From assembly GCA_047967505.1 (NCBI GenBank), contig CM106538.1: a stretch of 64,000 bases of DNA, one strand, 5' to 3'. Made by a program: the position numbers and the translations under genes. The notes under the pieces were generated by a model, which was not told where the DNA came from, made no database searches, and saw only the letters and a list, made by a program, of their open reading frames with translations. The stretch is from Dipteris shenzhenensis (lineage: Eukaryota > Polypodiophyta > Polypodiopsida > Gleicheniales). Of this stretch, positions 23,801 through 34,478 are shown piece by piece; position 1 is the stretch's first letter, and each line of letters opens with the position of its first letter.

Positions 23801-24548
23801 ATCTCAAACTTCTAACAACATAAGACAAATCACGGAGGGTGTTTCTCATTTCATATGCAAATCGGGACGTGTCTAATGTTCCACTTGATGCCAAACAGCT
23901 ACGTGGACGTACTGGTAGGCAGGGAGATCCCGGGAGCTCAAGGTTTTTTTTGAGTCTGGAGGACAACATTTTTCGCATCTTTGGAGGTGATCGAATTCAG
24001 GTGTGGGTATGATTAGGATTGTGAGGTCGATCTTTTCTCTGCAAAAAGATGTGGTTATAATTTCTAATTGGAGCTTGTCAATGTTCGTTGTATCTTTTCT
24101 AGAATTGTTGAAGCACTAATAATCTGCCGTCATAGGAATATAGCTGTACTAATAACCTGATGTCATAGGAATAAAGCCCTGGGTGAAAGAGTCAACCATA
24201 TATAATGTGATGGTGACATGCAGAATTTGACACGGAGTCTTTTGGCTGCTATGTGCTTCAATAGGGTCTTATGCGAGCCTTCCGTGTGGAGGACCTTCCA
24301 ATAGAGTCTAAGATGCTAACAAAGGCACTAGATGAGGCTCAAAAGAAAGTGGAAAATTATTTCTTTGAAATCCGCAAGCAGCTATATGACTATGATGAAG
24401 TGCTCAACAGTCAACGTGATCGAGTATACACAGAACGCAGAAGGGCACTTGAAGCAGATGACCTTCAACCCCAAATGATCGAGTATGCAGAACTGACAAT
24501 GGATGATATACTGGAGGTAGTATTTTCATGAGAACCCCCTGCCTCTCT

Positions 24549-24585
<37 letters not shown>

Positions 24586-27500
24586 TTGCCCATGTGTGCT
24601 TGCATGAATGCATGTGAATATGTATGCGTTTGTTCTTTGCTTTTGAGTAGGTTTAAAATCATGATTTGCAAATTACAGCTGCACATCTGTGTTGAGTAAA
24701 TCAGTGCAAAAGACATATTACAATCAATAACATTGTCCCTTTGAGGGTTCTGTGGCTCTACAGGGAAATATTGATCCTACGTCTCCAAAACAAGATTGGA
24801 ACCTGCAAGCCTTGGTCCAAAAAGTGCAGCAGTGAGTCTTCTTCTTTGGTATGTTTAGGTTGCTCTATCCAGTCTCAGACTTGGTTATCCACGCTCATCA
24901 AGCACAAATTTTTTTGGTGCTAGGTACTGCTATTTGCTAAACGACTTGACTGCAGAGCAGCTGGCTGAGCGCTGTGTAGATTATGAAAGCCTACAGGAGT
25001 ATCTTCGTAGTTGTGGTCGAGATGCATACTTGAAAAAACGGGTGAGGTTGCTTTATAAAATGGTAGAGCGAGATGAAGATGGTCAATTTGAGTGTTGCTT
25101 AGCCAGTCCTTTATCTAGGAGTAGAAATGTCTCATCGCATTTGAGCGTTTTCCTTCTTAATCATGACTAAATTAACACAAAACTATTGAGTTTTTAAGTT
25201 GTGTCCTGACTTACTAAACACAGTGCTGAAGGTTGTCACTTTCTTTGAGTATCTATAGGATTTAAAGTTAATGAATGTTGATTGCCAGTGTTGCCAAAAG
25301 CAGTGGGCAACACACCACTTAAGATAGAAAGAATTTATCGCAACATCAGCAAGCCACAAAACATGGACACAAACTTCTCAAGGTGAAATTTGCATGTCTG
25401 CTAATACAGCAGGAACATGTATCTAAACGAGTCTAGAAGCAAGCCCAAATCCATCCTCTGAAAAGAAATTACAATGTGCAGTCTCTTCCCATGGCAGTCA
25501 CTCACAAGGTTGAAAGGTGGGTGTCGACCATAGGACAAAACATATGATCTCACACATTTTAACCTCATGCTAATCACCCATAAATGCAAGAACTAAACTC
25601 CATCATGCTAGCAAGACTAGCTACTAGAACATTCCCACCAACATCACCAAGAACATCACCACCGACATTACCAAAGCCCACTCTAGTGGAACTACTGCTT
25701 CCATCCCATAGGCCACAGGGTCAGAGTGGTAGAAACATTTTAGGCAGTAGGGTAGGCCCAAAGTGCTGTATTTACTTTGAAATACAAATCAGTGCAATTT
25801 GCATTCACCGTCTCTATTAAGATAGGTTTCAGAACCTTGTTGGTTGACTCGGCTTGCCCATTGCGATAACGATGGTAGCTTGCGGCTACTATGCATAACC
25901 ATGAAGACTTGAATCAGGATTTCAAATAGTCGTTTCACGAAATGGTGCCTTGGTCACTAACGAACTCGATAGGCTAACCAAACTTACAGAACATGTCCTC
26001 AAAAATGAACTTGGCCGTGCTGTGGGCTGAATTTTCTCAAAGGGCCTCTGCCTTTACCCATTTTGTGGCATAGGCAATGGCAACAATGATGTACTTGTTC
26101 TGTGTGGATTGGGCCACTCGCAGCAAGCTTAAAAACTATGTTCAGTTACCACACCTGAATCTAACTGCCATGTGAACCTACTCAAAAGCTAAGGTAACTG
26201 CAAAGGGAACATGGAATATTTGCTCAATTAGTATGAGCTAGACATCCTACTCTTATAACATTTGCAAAGCATTTTTTGCTTACAAATGTTCGTTTGGGAG
26301 AGACTAGAAGGAGATTGTATAGTCTTCAGACGTTGTTGTCGATTGAATGAAGAGAATGTGGACTACTTTTTGATTAGCCTGCTTTGGTGCCAGTCTGTCA
26401 CAGCTGTGTCTGCTCTTCACCTCCGGAGAGCTGACAGAAACTCAGTGCAAAGACCTTGTATAAATGGATTTTGAAAACCTATGTTAATACTATGGGCTAC
26501 ACCCACCATTGGGTGCTGATGACATCGATCGGGGATATCGTAGAAGCTAGTCCCTACTATGCGTGATGGAGTTTATGGTTTTAAGCTTGGGACTCTCCTG
26601 AGATTGAAATGGCACACTATGTTGTGTTTTTAGAGGATGACTTTGGGCATGTTCCTGGATTTGTCGAGATATATGTTTCTAAATATAAAGTCTTGCCTCA
26701 CCATCAAACAGCTGAATATTACAACTAAGAGTATATGATCCTATGTAATATGGATTTCCATCTTATCAACATCTTTAGGTACTATCTGACCTACTTGATA
26801 TACATTTAAACCATGAAACAATGGCTTCTTTCAGTTGATTGAATATCGATTCTTCGGATAGGGATGTATCTTGTATCATCACACATCTACAGATAGCACG
26901 GGTAAGTGTCGCTGAATGTGTCAGTTACTTTGAAATATTCAGATATTTACCTAAGGATTTTATTGCATTGTGATTGACTAACACAATAAGGACTGTTGGG
27001 CGAAGAGAATCTTGAAAGTTCAGTTGGTCTTGTAGGTGAGCCTTGGTTTGCGACCAGCTCACAATGGCATTATGGAAAGGAAAGCCTTTCTTGTGTTATC
27101 AAACAGAAAAAGTTTTATTGAGATGGAAGAGTTTTTTTATTGTGCACAAAATGAAAGGAATACACACCCTTCCTCATAGCTTGAGAAACTTGAGAATGAC
27201 TTATCATCCTGTGTATCTTTCAAGTCAGTCTTGAGTATTCGATATCGAGTTTTCTTTTGAATAATCCTATAACCCCTATACCCAATATACAATCTCTATG
27301 TATAGCTGGCCCATCATAGGAATCAGGTGGGGTCTGATCATTTTCCTCAATATGGGACTACCATGGCTCCCCACTCAGCAGGTTTGTATCTGTAAATGTT
27401 GAGGGGTAATGGTACTTCAAACCCCAATCAAAGGGGGTCCATCCCTATGCACTAAGCTCTTTCCAGGCTCGTACATATTCGACCTGGCAAGTAAAAACAT

Positions 27501-29155
27501 ATCTTGGGTCAAAAGCACAAGCCCCACAAGCATGATAAAGTAAGAAGTGATAGATAAAAGTAGGTGGATACATTTTTGTTCCTTTGAGGGATGTGACAAG
27601 TCACCTCTCTTGGATGCTTAATCAGTTGACCTCAACTGAAAGCGTTCCCATATGCATTTAGATTTGGAGCATTTCATCTTTTGAAAAAGTATCAGTCCAT
27701 CCTCTGAGCAACTGTTGTTTGACGTGTATGGACCAGCAACACCCATTCTCCACAGCATGGATTGTTTGGACGTGTGGTGGTAAGGTGTACAAGGGTGTCG
27801 GCTAGTGTCAAGGGCCTGTGTGTTGACACGATGTGGTCAGTTTGAGGCCGGCTTTGGTAGAAGTGGACATGTCTTGCCTATCAGGCATTTTCTGGAATAC
27901 TTCATCTGGGTATTCTTTTGGGAAAGTCATTTTTCTGCCAACTTTCTTTGGTTCCAACCAGTGATTAACACAATGTCTAAAACTGATGTTATTACGTAAA
28001 TTTTTGTTTATTGTTTTTTGCGAGTTCATATGGAATAGTGGATTTGGCTCCAAACATTGTCCTGAATGCCCCTGCTTCTAGAATGCTCCTCTATTTGCAG
28101 TGGCTTCTCAATGCCGTTTCCTTTGTCACCATTTGAAAATGCAGACTTTGCGTCCATTTGGCAAAGTTGCCACCCGCTAGTGGCAAGCCATTGGAATAAT
28201 GACGATCTTTGCAGGTCTCTTCAATACCATAATTACTTTTTCCCCCCCAATGACTTGACCTCTAGATGTGCAATTTTCAGTTAGACGTTAGGAAGTTATG
28301 CCACCTCTTTTATACTGAATTTTTGTATCTGTCTTGCTGCATTTTCCACAACCTGTAGTTAATTGTTTATTTTACCTGTCAATGTAATGGACAGTCGAAG
28401 GCAGGTCTCTACAGCTCCTACTGTAGTTGGTTGTTAGGTCCAGAGTAACATGGATTTAGTAAAACATTGCAACCACCTGCCAACATTAGGACTTTCAATT
28501 GTACTTGATATATAAACTTCGAAATTACCATATCACACAGTAGCTTGTTATTTCTCTGTGCATTTGGGTGTGAGTAAAAGTGCTAGTTATGTTAATTTGT
28601 GAATGGCTGGGTTTTTTAGATATATGTGCTACTAAGATCATGTGTTTTTTGACAGCAACTTGTAGACGAGAAAGAAGAAGGTTTGATGAAGGCAGCTGAG
28701 AGGTATTTTGTTCTAACCCAAACTGACAGGCTTTGGAAAGAGCATTTGCAAGCCTTGAAGTTTCTTCAGCAAGCTGTGGGTCTGCGGGGCTATGCACAAC
28801 GAGATCCTCTGGTTGAATATAAGTTGGAGGGCTATAATCTCTTTCTAGAGCTGATGGCCCAGATTCGTCGCAATGTCATCTACTCGGTTTATCAGGTTTG
28901 TGCATGCTTTGTGTCTGCGATGTTTAATGTTTTCTATATTCTAACACATGCATCTGTGTGCTGATTATGATGCCTACAATTTGGCAGTTCCAGCCAGTAA
29001 TGGTAAAAAGCAATGATGATATGGAAGAGGCAGCAGATGAAGCTCAAGGCAAACCTAAAAGACAACGGGGTAAAGGAAAGAATTCAAAGGTTTCCACAGT
29101 GGACTCCCTGGGAGCCCTCAGTGCTGAGAGGCCCTCTGCAGTGGGCCGACTTTAG
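11662..29155 (+). CDS. SECA1: Plastid SecA translocase ATPase, 12 C-terminal exons
   Basis: SecA is the motor ATPase that pushes unfolded precursors through the SecYE channel; the plastid form acts at the thylakoid membrane from the stroma. Exons: 11662-11829, 12966-13141, 22796-22868, 22981-23127, 23304-23399, 23704-23772, 23899-24000, 24265-24516, 24764-24831, 24924-25041, 28656-28895 and 28988-29155. All introns are GT-AG, and phases match at every join, giving 558 residues and a TAG stop without internal stops. The second ATP-binding (helicase-like) domain shows [29 protein letters not shown] and [15 protein letters not shown]; the helical scaffold shows [20 protein letters not shown]. 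The bacterial C-terminal zinc motif is absent; a basic tail ([10 protein letters not shown]) replaces it, as expected for the plastid SecA1 class rather than SecA2. The N-terminal exons lie left of the window. It appears functional. Confidence 0.96.
11830..12965 (+). other. SECA1 intron with partial copy of repeat R
   Basis: 1136-bp intron. It carries a TC-rich tract just before the next exon and, at 12648-12740, a partial copy of the dispersed repeat. Otherwise AT-rich with no coding signal. Confidence 0.85.
12648..12740 (+). repeat. Dispersed repeat R, partial copy 3
   Basis: TATGGTTTTCAATCTTGTGG and TGACTATTATGAG match the 3' half of the copies at 6085-6508 and 26291-26674; similarity fades into the downstream intron. 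Confidence 0.6.
12966..13141 (+). CDS. SECA1: SECA1 exon w2
   Basis: 176 bp, [16 protein letters not shown] to KLREFLMP, ending with AG of a split Arg codon completed at 22796. Contains [14 protein letters not shown], a conserved helicase motif. Donor GTTTGC at 13142. Confidence 0.97.
13350..15079 (+). other. CT/GC-rich block of unknown origin in the intron
   Basis: Base composition changes sharply: the + strand becomes C- and T-rich with long Pro/Leu/Ser-rich open frames (for example 13407-13901, 14544-15026). I see no conserved domain. Its place directly before a LINE endonuclease piece would fit a LINE 5' region or ORF1, but I cannot show this. Confidence 0.35.
15080..15640 (+). pseudogene. 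LINE endonuclease fragment
   Basis: Frame around 15260-15400 reads [10 protein letters not shown], then [13 protein letters not shown] and AGLLDLTDD, the apurinic endonuclease core of LINE ORF2 (GDFN motif). Near 15510 [13 protein letters not shown] matches the copy at 20487. Stops at several positions. Confidence 0.7.
15641..16333. other. Intron spacer with GC-rich stretch and (CAT)n
   Basis: 15640-15870 is unusually GC-rich and repeats ACGGGCCGG twice (near 15700 and 15830). 16100-16140 holds an imperfect CAT/CATGAT repeat. No coding domain or clear element end was recognised. Confidence 0.5.
16700..18797 (-). pseudogene. hAT transposase (BED finger, DUF659, hAT dimerisation), two lesions
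   Basis: Start ATG at 18795-18797 ([16 protein letters not shown]). About 700 codons. Domains in order: BED-type zinc finger (CHFCG...[11 protein letters not shown]); a Ser/Ala-rich linker; DUF659 ([31 protein letters not shown]); a long middle domain; C-terminal dimerisation region ([20 protein letters not shown]); an acidic tail ([12 protein letters not shown]). Lesions: an in-frame TAG at 18387-18389 in the linker, and one extra A in the run at 17801-17804 that shifts the frame after LLK. Everything else is open, so the copy died recently, or the frameshift is a sequencing error in a homopolymer. Confidence 0.92.
18960..19210. repeat. GGCAGCCAAGG minisatellite inside the hAT element
   Basis: At least ten imperfect copies of an 11-15-bp unit based on AAGGGGCAGCC, between the transposase start and the right TIR. 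On the minus strand it lies just upstream of the transposase gene. Confidence 0.85.
19560..21780 (+). pseudogene. LINE ORF2 fragment (endonuclease and reverse transcriptase)
   Basis: Endonuclease remnants at 20210-20700 ([43 protein letters not shown]) are followed by a linker and RT blocks: [37 protein letters not shown] at 21200-21440, then [11 protein letters not shown] and [20 protein letters not shown] at 21570-21730. A piece of about 75 bp in the endonuclease is tandemly duplicated (near 20490 and 20590). Numerous stops. Same family as 3239-4257. Confidence 0.75.
22080..22400 (+). other. Unidentified coiled-coil-like open frame remnant
   Basis: The + frame reads [20 protein letters not shown] and [16 protein letters not shown], a heptad-rich stretch resembling retroelement gag or LINE ORF1 coiled coils. 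I cannot assign it to a family. Confidence 0.3.
22796..22868 (+). CDS. SECA1: SECA1 exon w3
   Basis: 73 bp: one base completes the Arg codon, then [20 protein letters not shown] to RTWK. Acceptor CAG at 22793-22795, donor GT at 22869. A divergent insertion region of plant SecA. Confidence 0.93.
22981..23127 (+). CDS. SECA1: SECA1 exon w4
   Basis: 49 codons from [10 protein letters not shown] to LSYACEK, with the conserved [20 protein letters not shown] block. Intron before it is 112 bp. Confidence 0.96.
23304..23399 (+). CDS. SECA1: SECA1 exon w5
   Basis: 32 codons, [20 protein letters not shown] to EEEKKK. Acceptor CAG at 23301-23303, donor GTAATG at 23400. Confidence 0.95.
23704..23772 (+). 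CDS. SECA1: SECA1 exon w6
   Basis: 23 codons with [19 protein letters not shown], the universal SecA nucleotide-binding-domain stretch just before the arginine-finger motif. Confidence 0.97.
23899..24000 (+). CDS. SECA1: SECA1 exon w7
   Basis: 34 codons: [20 protein letters not shown] to [15 protein letters not shown] is the helicase motif VI with the arginine finger. Confidence 0.98.
24265..24516 (+). CDS. SECA1: SECA1 exon w8
   Basis: 84 codons, from [18 protein letters not shown] to [10 protein letters not shown], including [17 protein letters not shown] of the helical scaffold. Followed by a (TC)n run at 24549-24581 in the intron. Confidence 0.97.
24764..24831 (+). CDS. SECA1: SECA1 exon w9
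   Basis: 22 codons plus two bases (CA), [20 protein letters not shown]. The split Gln codon is completed by the G at 24924. Donor GTGAGT at 24832. Confidence 0.94.
24924..25041 (+). CDS. SECA1: SECA1 exon w10
   Basis: One base plus 39 codons, [17 protein letters not shown] to GRDAYLKKR. Donor GTGAGG at 25042. Confidence 0.95.
25820..26135 (-). pseudogene. Ty3/gypsy integrase core fragment (G3)
   Basis: Minus strand reads [47 protein letters not shown] and [19 protein letters not shown]. The first catalytic Asp of the usual DYATKW motif is Ala here (26073-26075); the second (SDQGT) and the Glu (QAE) are present. It comes from a different gypsy clade than G2. Confidence 0.85.
26291..26674 (+). 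mobile_element. Dispersed repeat R, copy 2
   Basis: Aligns along its length with 6085-6508: both begin CGTT.GGGAGAGACTA, share CTTCACCTCCGGAG, CTACACCCAC, TATGGTTTT and end near GGATT..TC.AG.TATAT. It lacks about 35 bp present in copy 1. No target duplication was seen. Confidence 0.7.
28656..28895 (+). CDS. SECA1: SECA1 exon w11
   Basis: 80 codons, [20 protein letters not shown] to [10 protein letters not shown], with the highly conserved scaffold stretch [20 protein letters not shown] and [20 protein letters not shown]. Confidence 0.98.
28988..29155 (+). CDS. SECA1: SECA1 exon w12 (terminal)
   Basis: 55 codons plus TAG at 29153-29155. [19 protein letters not shown] is followed by a basic, low-complexity tail [13 protein letters not shown]. 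The tail is poorly conserved among plants. Confidence 0.93.
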   Translation, partial: FQPVMVKSNDDMEEAADEAQGKPKRQRGKGKNSKVSTVDSLGALSAERPSAVGRL

Positions 29156-29272
29156 AGGAATTTTAGACATTTATTTGATTGGAAGTGTGAACATTTTTTA
29201 AATAGGAGCAAACCAACCGCCCCCTAAACCTGCTCTCTCTTCCTCCCCCCCTCCCTCGCTCCCTCCCCTTCC

Positions 29273-29319
<47 letters not shown>

Positions 29320-29452
29320 CTGTTCTTCATATTGCATGAAAGTTTTTACCTACTATTGTTTGTGCATTGATTTGTATGTGGTGCTAGTCCTTCACTATCT
29401 GTTTTAGGGCTCAATTATTCTGCGGAAATATTAATTGTAAATGGAGTGCATA
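29156..29452 (+). other. SECA1 3' flank with (TC)n
   Basis: Probable 3' UTR and flank. No canonical AATAAA was seen; a (TC)n run lies at 29277-29312. Confidence 0.5.
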
Positions 29453-30459
29453 TTAAAAGAGACTAGTGTTTAAGCGATTGTATAGTGTACTGTCACTGCA
29501 AGTCACCCTTGAGCCATATAGTGCTTTCCACTGCTTACACACAAAGATGAATTTAGTTCCTTTATTATCCATCTTAGACCTGTTTTTGTTCGAAACCAAA
29601 GCATATGCCACTAAACCTAAAACATGGAAGTGCCCAACTTTTTGAGTTTTACCATGAAGTGCTTGAAAAGGTGTGATGCTTTCCAAAGCTTTGGTGGGAC
29701 ATTGATTTTGAAAATATGCAGTTGTAATCACAGCTGCTTTCCAAAAAAATGTGGACAAATTTATATGAGAAAGCATATAGTGGGGTATCTCTAAGAGAGA
29801 TGTAGTTTCCCTCTCCGCCACAGGATTTTGTTGAGGAGTGTATGGAATTGTAAACCGATGCTTGATACCATGGTCTCAAGTAGCCATTGAAGGCATTTGA
29901 CACATTCTCCTCTGTTATTTGAAAGCATTGTTTTGATCTTGACATCCAATTGGTTTTCCATCAACTGCTTATGTTCTGGAAAGAAATAGAACAATTTAGA
30001 CTTCCTTTGCATCAAGAATACACGTGCAAAGCATGAGAAGTCATCAATGAATGACACCAAATATCTCTTGCTTGTATGTGTGGCCACATTAAATAGTCCA
30101 CAAACATCGGAATGTACAAGTGCAAGTTTCTTTGTAGCCCATGCTGCTCCATCCAAAGAGAATGGTTGTTAATGGATTTTTCCCATAACACATTGCTCAC
30201 AAAATATAGATTTCGTGCTATTCAGCTTGGGCACACCTTGCACCATGTTGTGCTTCTGCAAGTACTACAAGCTACAATTGTTTATGTGCCCAAACTGTGC
30301 ATGCCAAAGAGATGTTAGATCTATAACACTAGCTACCATAGCTTGAGCTGAAATGGGTTTAGCATCAAGTGTATACGCCATCATTATATGTACCTGTGAA
30401 AACCACTGCCATATCTTTGGTGGGATCCTTGATTCTGCATTGCTAATTTTGAAACTCAA
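29453..30459 (-). pseudogene. Copia C1 integrase and GAG-pre-integrase
   Basis: SLWHAQFGHIN near 30290 is the GAG-pre-integrase signature. The integrase core reads LVHSDVCGLF and YLVSFIDDFSCFARVF; the second catalytic Asp region reads LSNNRGEC (Asp to Asn). The C-terminal region reads PVAERETT (minus strand near 29810) and FFWKAAVITTAYFQNQCPT, then PFQALHGK. Interrupted by shifts. Confidence 0.85.
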
Positions 30460-30804
30460 CTAGCATGTGGTGTTGAATAGCAAGTGTAAGGACGGAAATA
30501 AGATTCCCCTTGAGTTTGGGCACTTGCCACACATTGCAAATGAAGTGTTGGGCAATTGCATGGGAATATCACCATTGCCACATACCTCTTGCCTTGTATC
30601 ATTGGCACATGTCACAAATCTACCCAGAGATGGAGAAAATTTTTCAAGCCACTCCTTGTGAGGAGTCGTGTGTTTGGTAGCTCCATTGTCAATACACCAG
30701 ACATCCTCCACTGCAACCATGGCTCGACCACTACTTGCATGTGTCATTAGATCCTTCATTGCAACCATGACTTTTTCACTTGTTGCATGTGCATCATGAG
30801 CCAC
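30460..30804 (-). pseudogene. Copia C1 protease
   Basis: Reads VWCIDNGATKHTTPHKEW, the copia aspartic-protease active site (DSGAS-like, here DNGAT), then VTCANDTRQEVCGNGDI. Confidence 0.8.
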
Positions 30805-31950
30805 CTCGGCATCTTAGGTGGATGTTTTTTGTTAGAGGCATTCACCCTTGCATAGTAGCTCTTCCTTATCCAAAAACACATAATCCTTGTCATCCTTAAC
30901 GAGGATTATGTGCCTGCTTATAAGATGGTTATACGTCATTTGATGTTGTGGCAACATTTGCCTTCCCTTTCTTAAGTGAATTAGCGTACTTCTTTTCACA
31001 TGGCAACCCACAATAATGATAATTACCTTTAAAAAGTTTGGTGCCTTGGCAAGCTTTAAGGCATTTTCCGCCTTTGGCTACCATTAACCAAGCACCTTTT
31101 GTGTCTCTTGTTGTGAAGCCTTGGATGGCTTATGATGCATTTTCTTCCCCTTTCTGTTGTCTTGGATAGCATAAACTTGTTCAAAAGCATTTGACCCTCT
31201 CACAAAGTTGCACATTCGTTGCTCTTCTTGCAATAACAACCCTACCACATGAGCAAAAGATACAGGTGCAACACGCAATGTAATATTCAGCGAGGTAACA
31301 AATGTGTGATAGGAGATGCAAGATTATTTAGTGTGATTGAAATTATTTTCTTATCCCCAATGCTCTCATCAATAGCTGCAATGATCACGCGAATCAATCA
31401 ATTATATGACATGCTCAAGAATGGTCTGATTGTCTTGCATTTTTAACTCTGTGAGTTGAGTTTCCAAGAACAACAGTTCGGCCTGATTCTTGACATTGTA
31501 CATCCAGCATGATTTGCCAATATACATGATTTCAGATTTTGCATCACCAATTTCTTGAACTGAATTCACTATCACTGAAATAGCTTGTAATGCCCACATG
31601 GCATAATTCGTGCCATCCAATTTGTATGATTGTGAAAAATGGAAGGAACTCTCTTGTGTACATGATTGTTGAAAAACCTGACAGAGGGCGCAGCTAGGGC
31701 TATTTTACTGGTTATTTTGGTTATTGATCCTCGAAGGCCCAGTGGTTGGGAATATGATTTTTGTTTTCGCACCGGCTTGGTTGTTGTGCTCAAGCATACG
31801 ACTAGAAGGGTGCTCGTGAACCTCTGCCTCCAAGAGTATAAGCAATTCTGGAAATCATTAACTACATGGCTTCCTTTTCCAATGCATGGTGGAAACTTTG
31901 CAAGCATGGCTAGCAAAATCTCCACCAACTCGCGCAAGAGTTGCACAATT
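30805..31950 (-). pseudogene. Copia C1 gag
   Basis: Contains DGTNYAMWALQAISVI (gag N-terminal region, 31560-31620), MQDNQTILEHVI, SFAHVVGLLLQEEQRM and a degraded zinc knuckle near 31010 (NYHYCGLPCEKKY). Broken into several frames. Confidence 0.75.
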
Positions 31951-32353
31951 CAGTTCCGACTAGCTTTGGTCGCTTCTTCACGTTCGTCGAGATGTAGGAT
32001 ACAACCAGCAACTTTGATGTAGCCTTGGTGATAGGGGTTGGAGGATTCGAAAAAGTTTACAGAGAAGACCTGGATGATGGTACAAAAGTTATGATGAAGT
32101 GTGGCAATCCCACTAACAGGGTATAACACAGTTTTGAGATGGAGATTGAACTCTCTGCATTAATCCAACACGTCAAATCTCTGCAGCCTCTTTTCTTGTA
32201 CACAAACCTCGTGAGCTCCTTTCGCTACCTCTTGCTTGCACGCAGGAAACCTTTAGGTTGGGTCTGATGCTACAGAGGCTAAGCCTCGTACCAAGTACCT
32301 CCTCTCACTAGCAATCTCGGTAAATTCAAGCACTTAACCACTCAAAAACCTCG

Positions 32354-32365
32354 TCTTGATACCAT
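32354..32365 (-). other. PBS-like site of copia C1
   Basis: Minus strand TGGTATCAAGAC resembles the tRNA-Met PBS TGGTATCAGAGC with differences at the end. The 5' LTR should follow at higher coordinates, but its limits are not visible. Confidence 0.5.
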
Positions 32366-33399
32366 ATGCTAATAACTGAACAAGAGTGCATGACTGCACA
32401 AAAGCACTAGCTTCGGCTATGAGACTCTATTAATTAAGGCTCTATCCAAAAGAAATTCTAAAATAATTTTCGTACCCATGTAGTTAAAAACCTCATGTGG
32501 CTTCTACTTAACCTTGAGAGACCCTCTTAGTATCACTAATAGCTCTCTAAATTTCAAAGTCCTTGGTATGTCTTATTAATTCATTCATTGCTCACTCACT
32601 GTCTTCATAGTTCCTTCTTTTGTCATGGAACACATAACTACTTCCTTAAAATGAAACTTGGATCTTACCTTTTAATAAAATTTTCCTAAAGGGAAAAAAA
32701 GAGCGAAAAACGATATGAACATGAGACACGACACAAGGTCCATCATGACCCAATCCTCCTTGCAAATGTCAGGGGTAGTGTTTTATTATTTCCGTAGTGA
32801 TATGCAAAGATTTACGCCTTTCAAGAATTGAAGCCCAATGAATACATGAATATAAGACTACACTCACAAGAGCTCACAACTCATCCTTGGTTGCAACCTA
32901 AATAATATTGGGTCATGGACTACAATTATATGAAATGTCATCATTCGACCTTATATCGAACTTGGCTCTTTCTCCTGCGGATTTCAAATCTTTACCTCCC
33001 ATCGAGAACATACATCGAAAGAGGGGATGTTGTAATTGAAGCAACATCAAGAATATAAGGGTACAATAGTATTGCAAAGAAGTCTTGCGAATAGATGGGA
33101 CCTAGCATATTATCTGAATATCAATAGTCAAATTCGTACTAAAATTCAATATCTTGCATGCACCAGTCATATAGGCTTCTTTGACTTTCTATAAGCATTA
33201 AAAAATACATTAAAAATTGAAGGTAAAAGATTGACTCTTGGATGAACATAGAAGAAGAAGCTTTCTAGTAAAAAGAATGACAAGAAATATGCAAAGAATG
33301 AAAATAAGCAATGGCTAATACCTGGAATGGCAAGAACCGTGGGTTGGATGAGATGGCCACTGCACATTATCGATATGTACATTTGCAAGATAATTGGCA
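32366..33399. other. AT-rich stretch, possible LTR of C1; nothing else recognised
   Basis: Sequence beyond the C1 PBS. It should start with the LTR (minus strand ...CAGTTATTAGCA). No coding or other end was identified. Confidence 0.35.
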
Positions 33400-33850
33400 T
33401 AATGGTTTTTTTGGCAGTATATACTTTTGCGAACTAGCTTTTTTGGCAGAGCAACATTTTTGTTAGTATATAATTTTGTAAAATAGCTTTCTTGGCAGCA
33501 TAGTTTTTTTGGGCAGAACAGCTTGTTTGGTAGAACAACCCTTTTTCTTTTAAAGAATAGCTTTTCTTTCTTTCTTTTTTTCCCTTTCCAGTAGGTAACA
33601 ATCTTTTCACCAGCAGGCATAAAGCTCGCTAGGTAGGCTTAAAGCTTGTTTCGGAGGCACAAAGCCCGTTTGGCAAAAAGCCCTTTCGGCAAGCTAAGCC
33701 CTTTTTTACGAAATAGATTTTTTGGCGGTATATATTTTTGCAAAATAGCTTTTCTGACAGTATATACTTTTGCAAAATAGCTTTTCTAGTAGAACAACTT
33801 TTTTGGCAATTGGCAAACTAACTTTTTTGGGCAATTGGCAGAACAGAGTG
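33400..33850. repeat. Degenerate tandem repeat (TTTTTTGGCAGTATATA unit)
   Basis: A roughly 32-bp unit of the form TTTTTTGGCAGTATATA followed by TTTTGCAAAATAGC recurs at about 33408, 33445, 33715 and 33748, with partial copies between. Open frames over it are periodic artefacts. Confidence 0.75.
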
Positions 33851-34421
33851 AGCAAGGAATTGTAGTAACCTTCAACATTTAGAAAGCCAACCAATCAAGC
33901 TCACAATCAACGACCCACATGAACCACAAAAATGATGTTCTAAAAAACACACGGACCGAGCCATGTAGAGAGAAACAAACGTCCCAATCTTGCTAACAAA
34001 GAAGGCTAAGGATAACTCTTAATGAAGGAAGGAGTATAAAAAATTATGCTTCAATAACTTACACACTAACACATAGAGCTCGATAGAATTATGGCTAAGC
34101 TCAAAGATGAACCCCTAGAGTTGTTGCTCTAAACACTCACGATTAGGCAAGGACAAAGATTCATAAAGACAATGAATATTTAATGAAAGAGATGACATCC
34201 TATTGAAAACAACAACTATCTCAACCCGACCAATTGTGCCTCAAATTAGGAACCCCAACACACAATCAAAAGTACGAAAGAAGAGCAAAGACCCTCTAAC
34301 AAAAGCACTAGGCTCAACAACCATGCAACACTCATAGCCACCAAGATAGGCTCAACTAAAACAAGCAAGGATCCCAACATGAGCCAAAGTGAAGCAAGGA
34401 TCAACAAGCACTCAAACAAGG

Positions 34422-34478
<57 letters not shown>

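Larger units (their letters stand above)
25042..28655 (+). other. SECA1 intron (3.6 kb) with gypsy and repeat insertions
   Basis: GT-AG intron. It holds a gypsy integrase scrap (25820-26135) and copy 2 of repeat R (26291-26674). The stretches 25060-25815 and 26680-28650 show no recognisable domain; some weak open frames are present. Confidence 0.88.
29453..32365 (-). mobile_element. Ty1/copia retrotransposon C1, 3'-truncated
   Basis: Minus order from 32365 down: PBS-like site, gag, protease, GAG-pre-integrase, integrase. RT and RNase H are missing; the element breaks at about 29453, roughly 300 bp past the SECA1 stop. Frame changes throughout. Orientation is opposite to SECA1. Confidence 0.85.
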
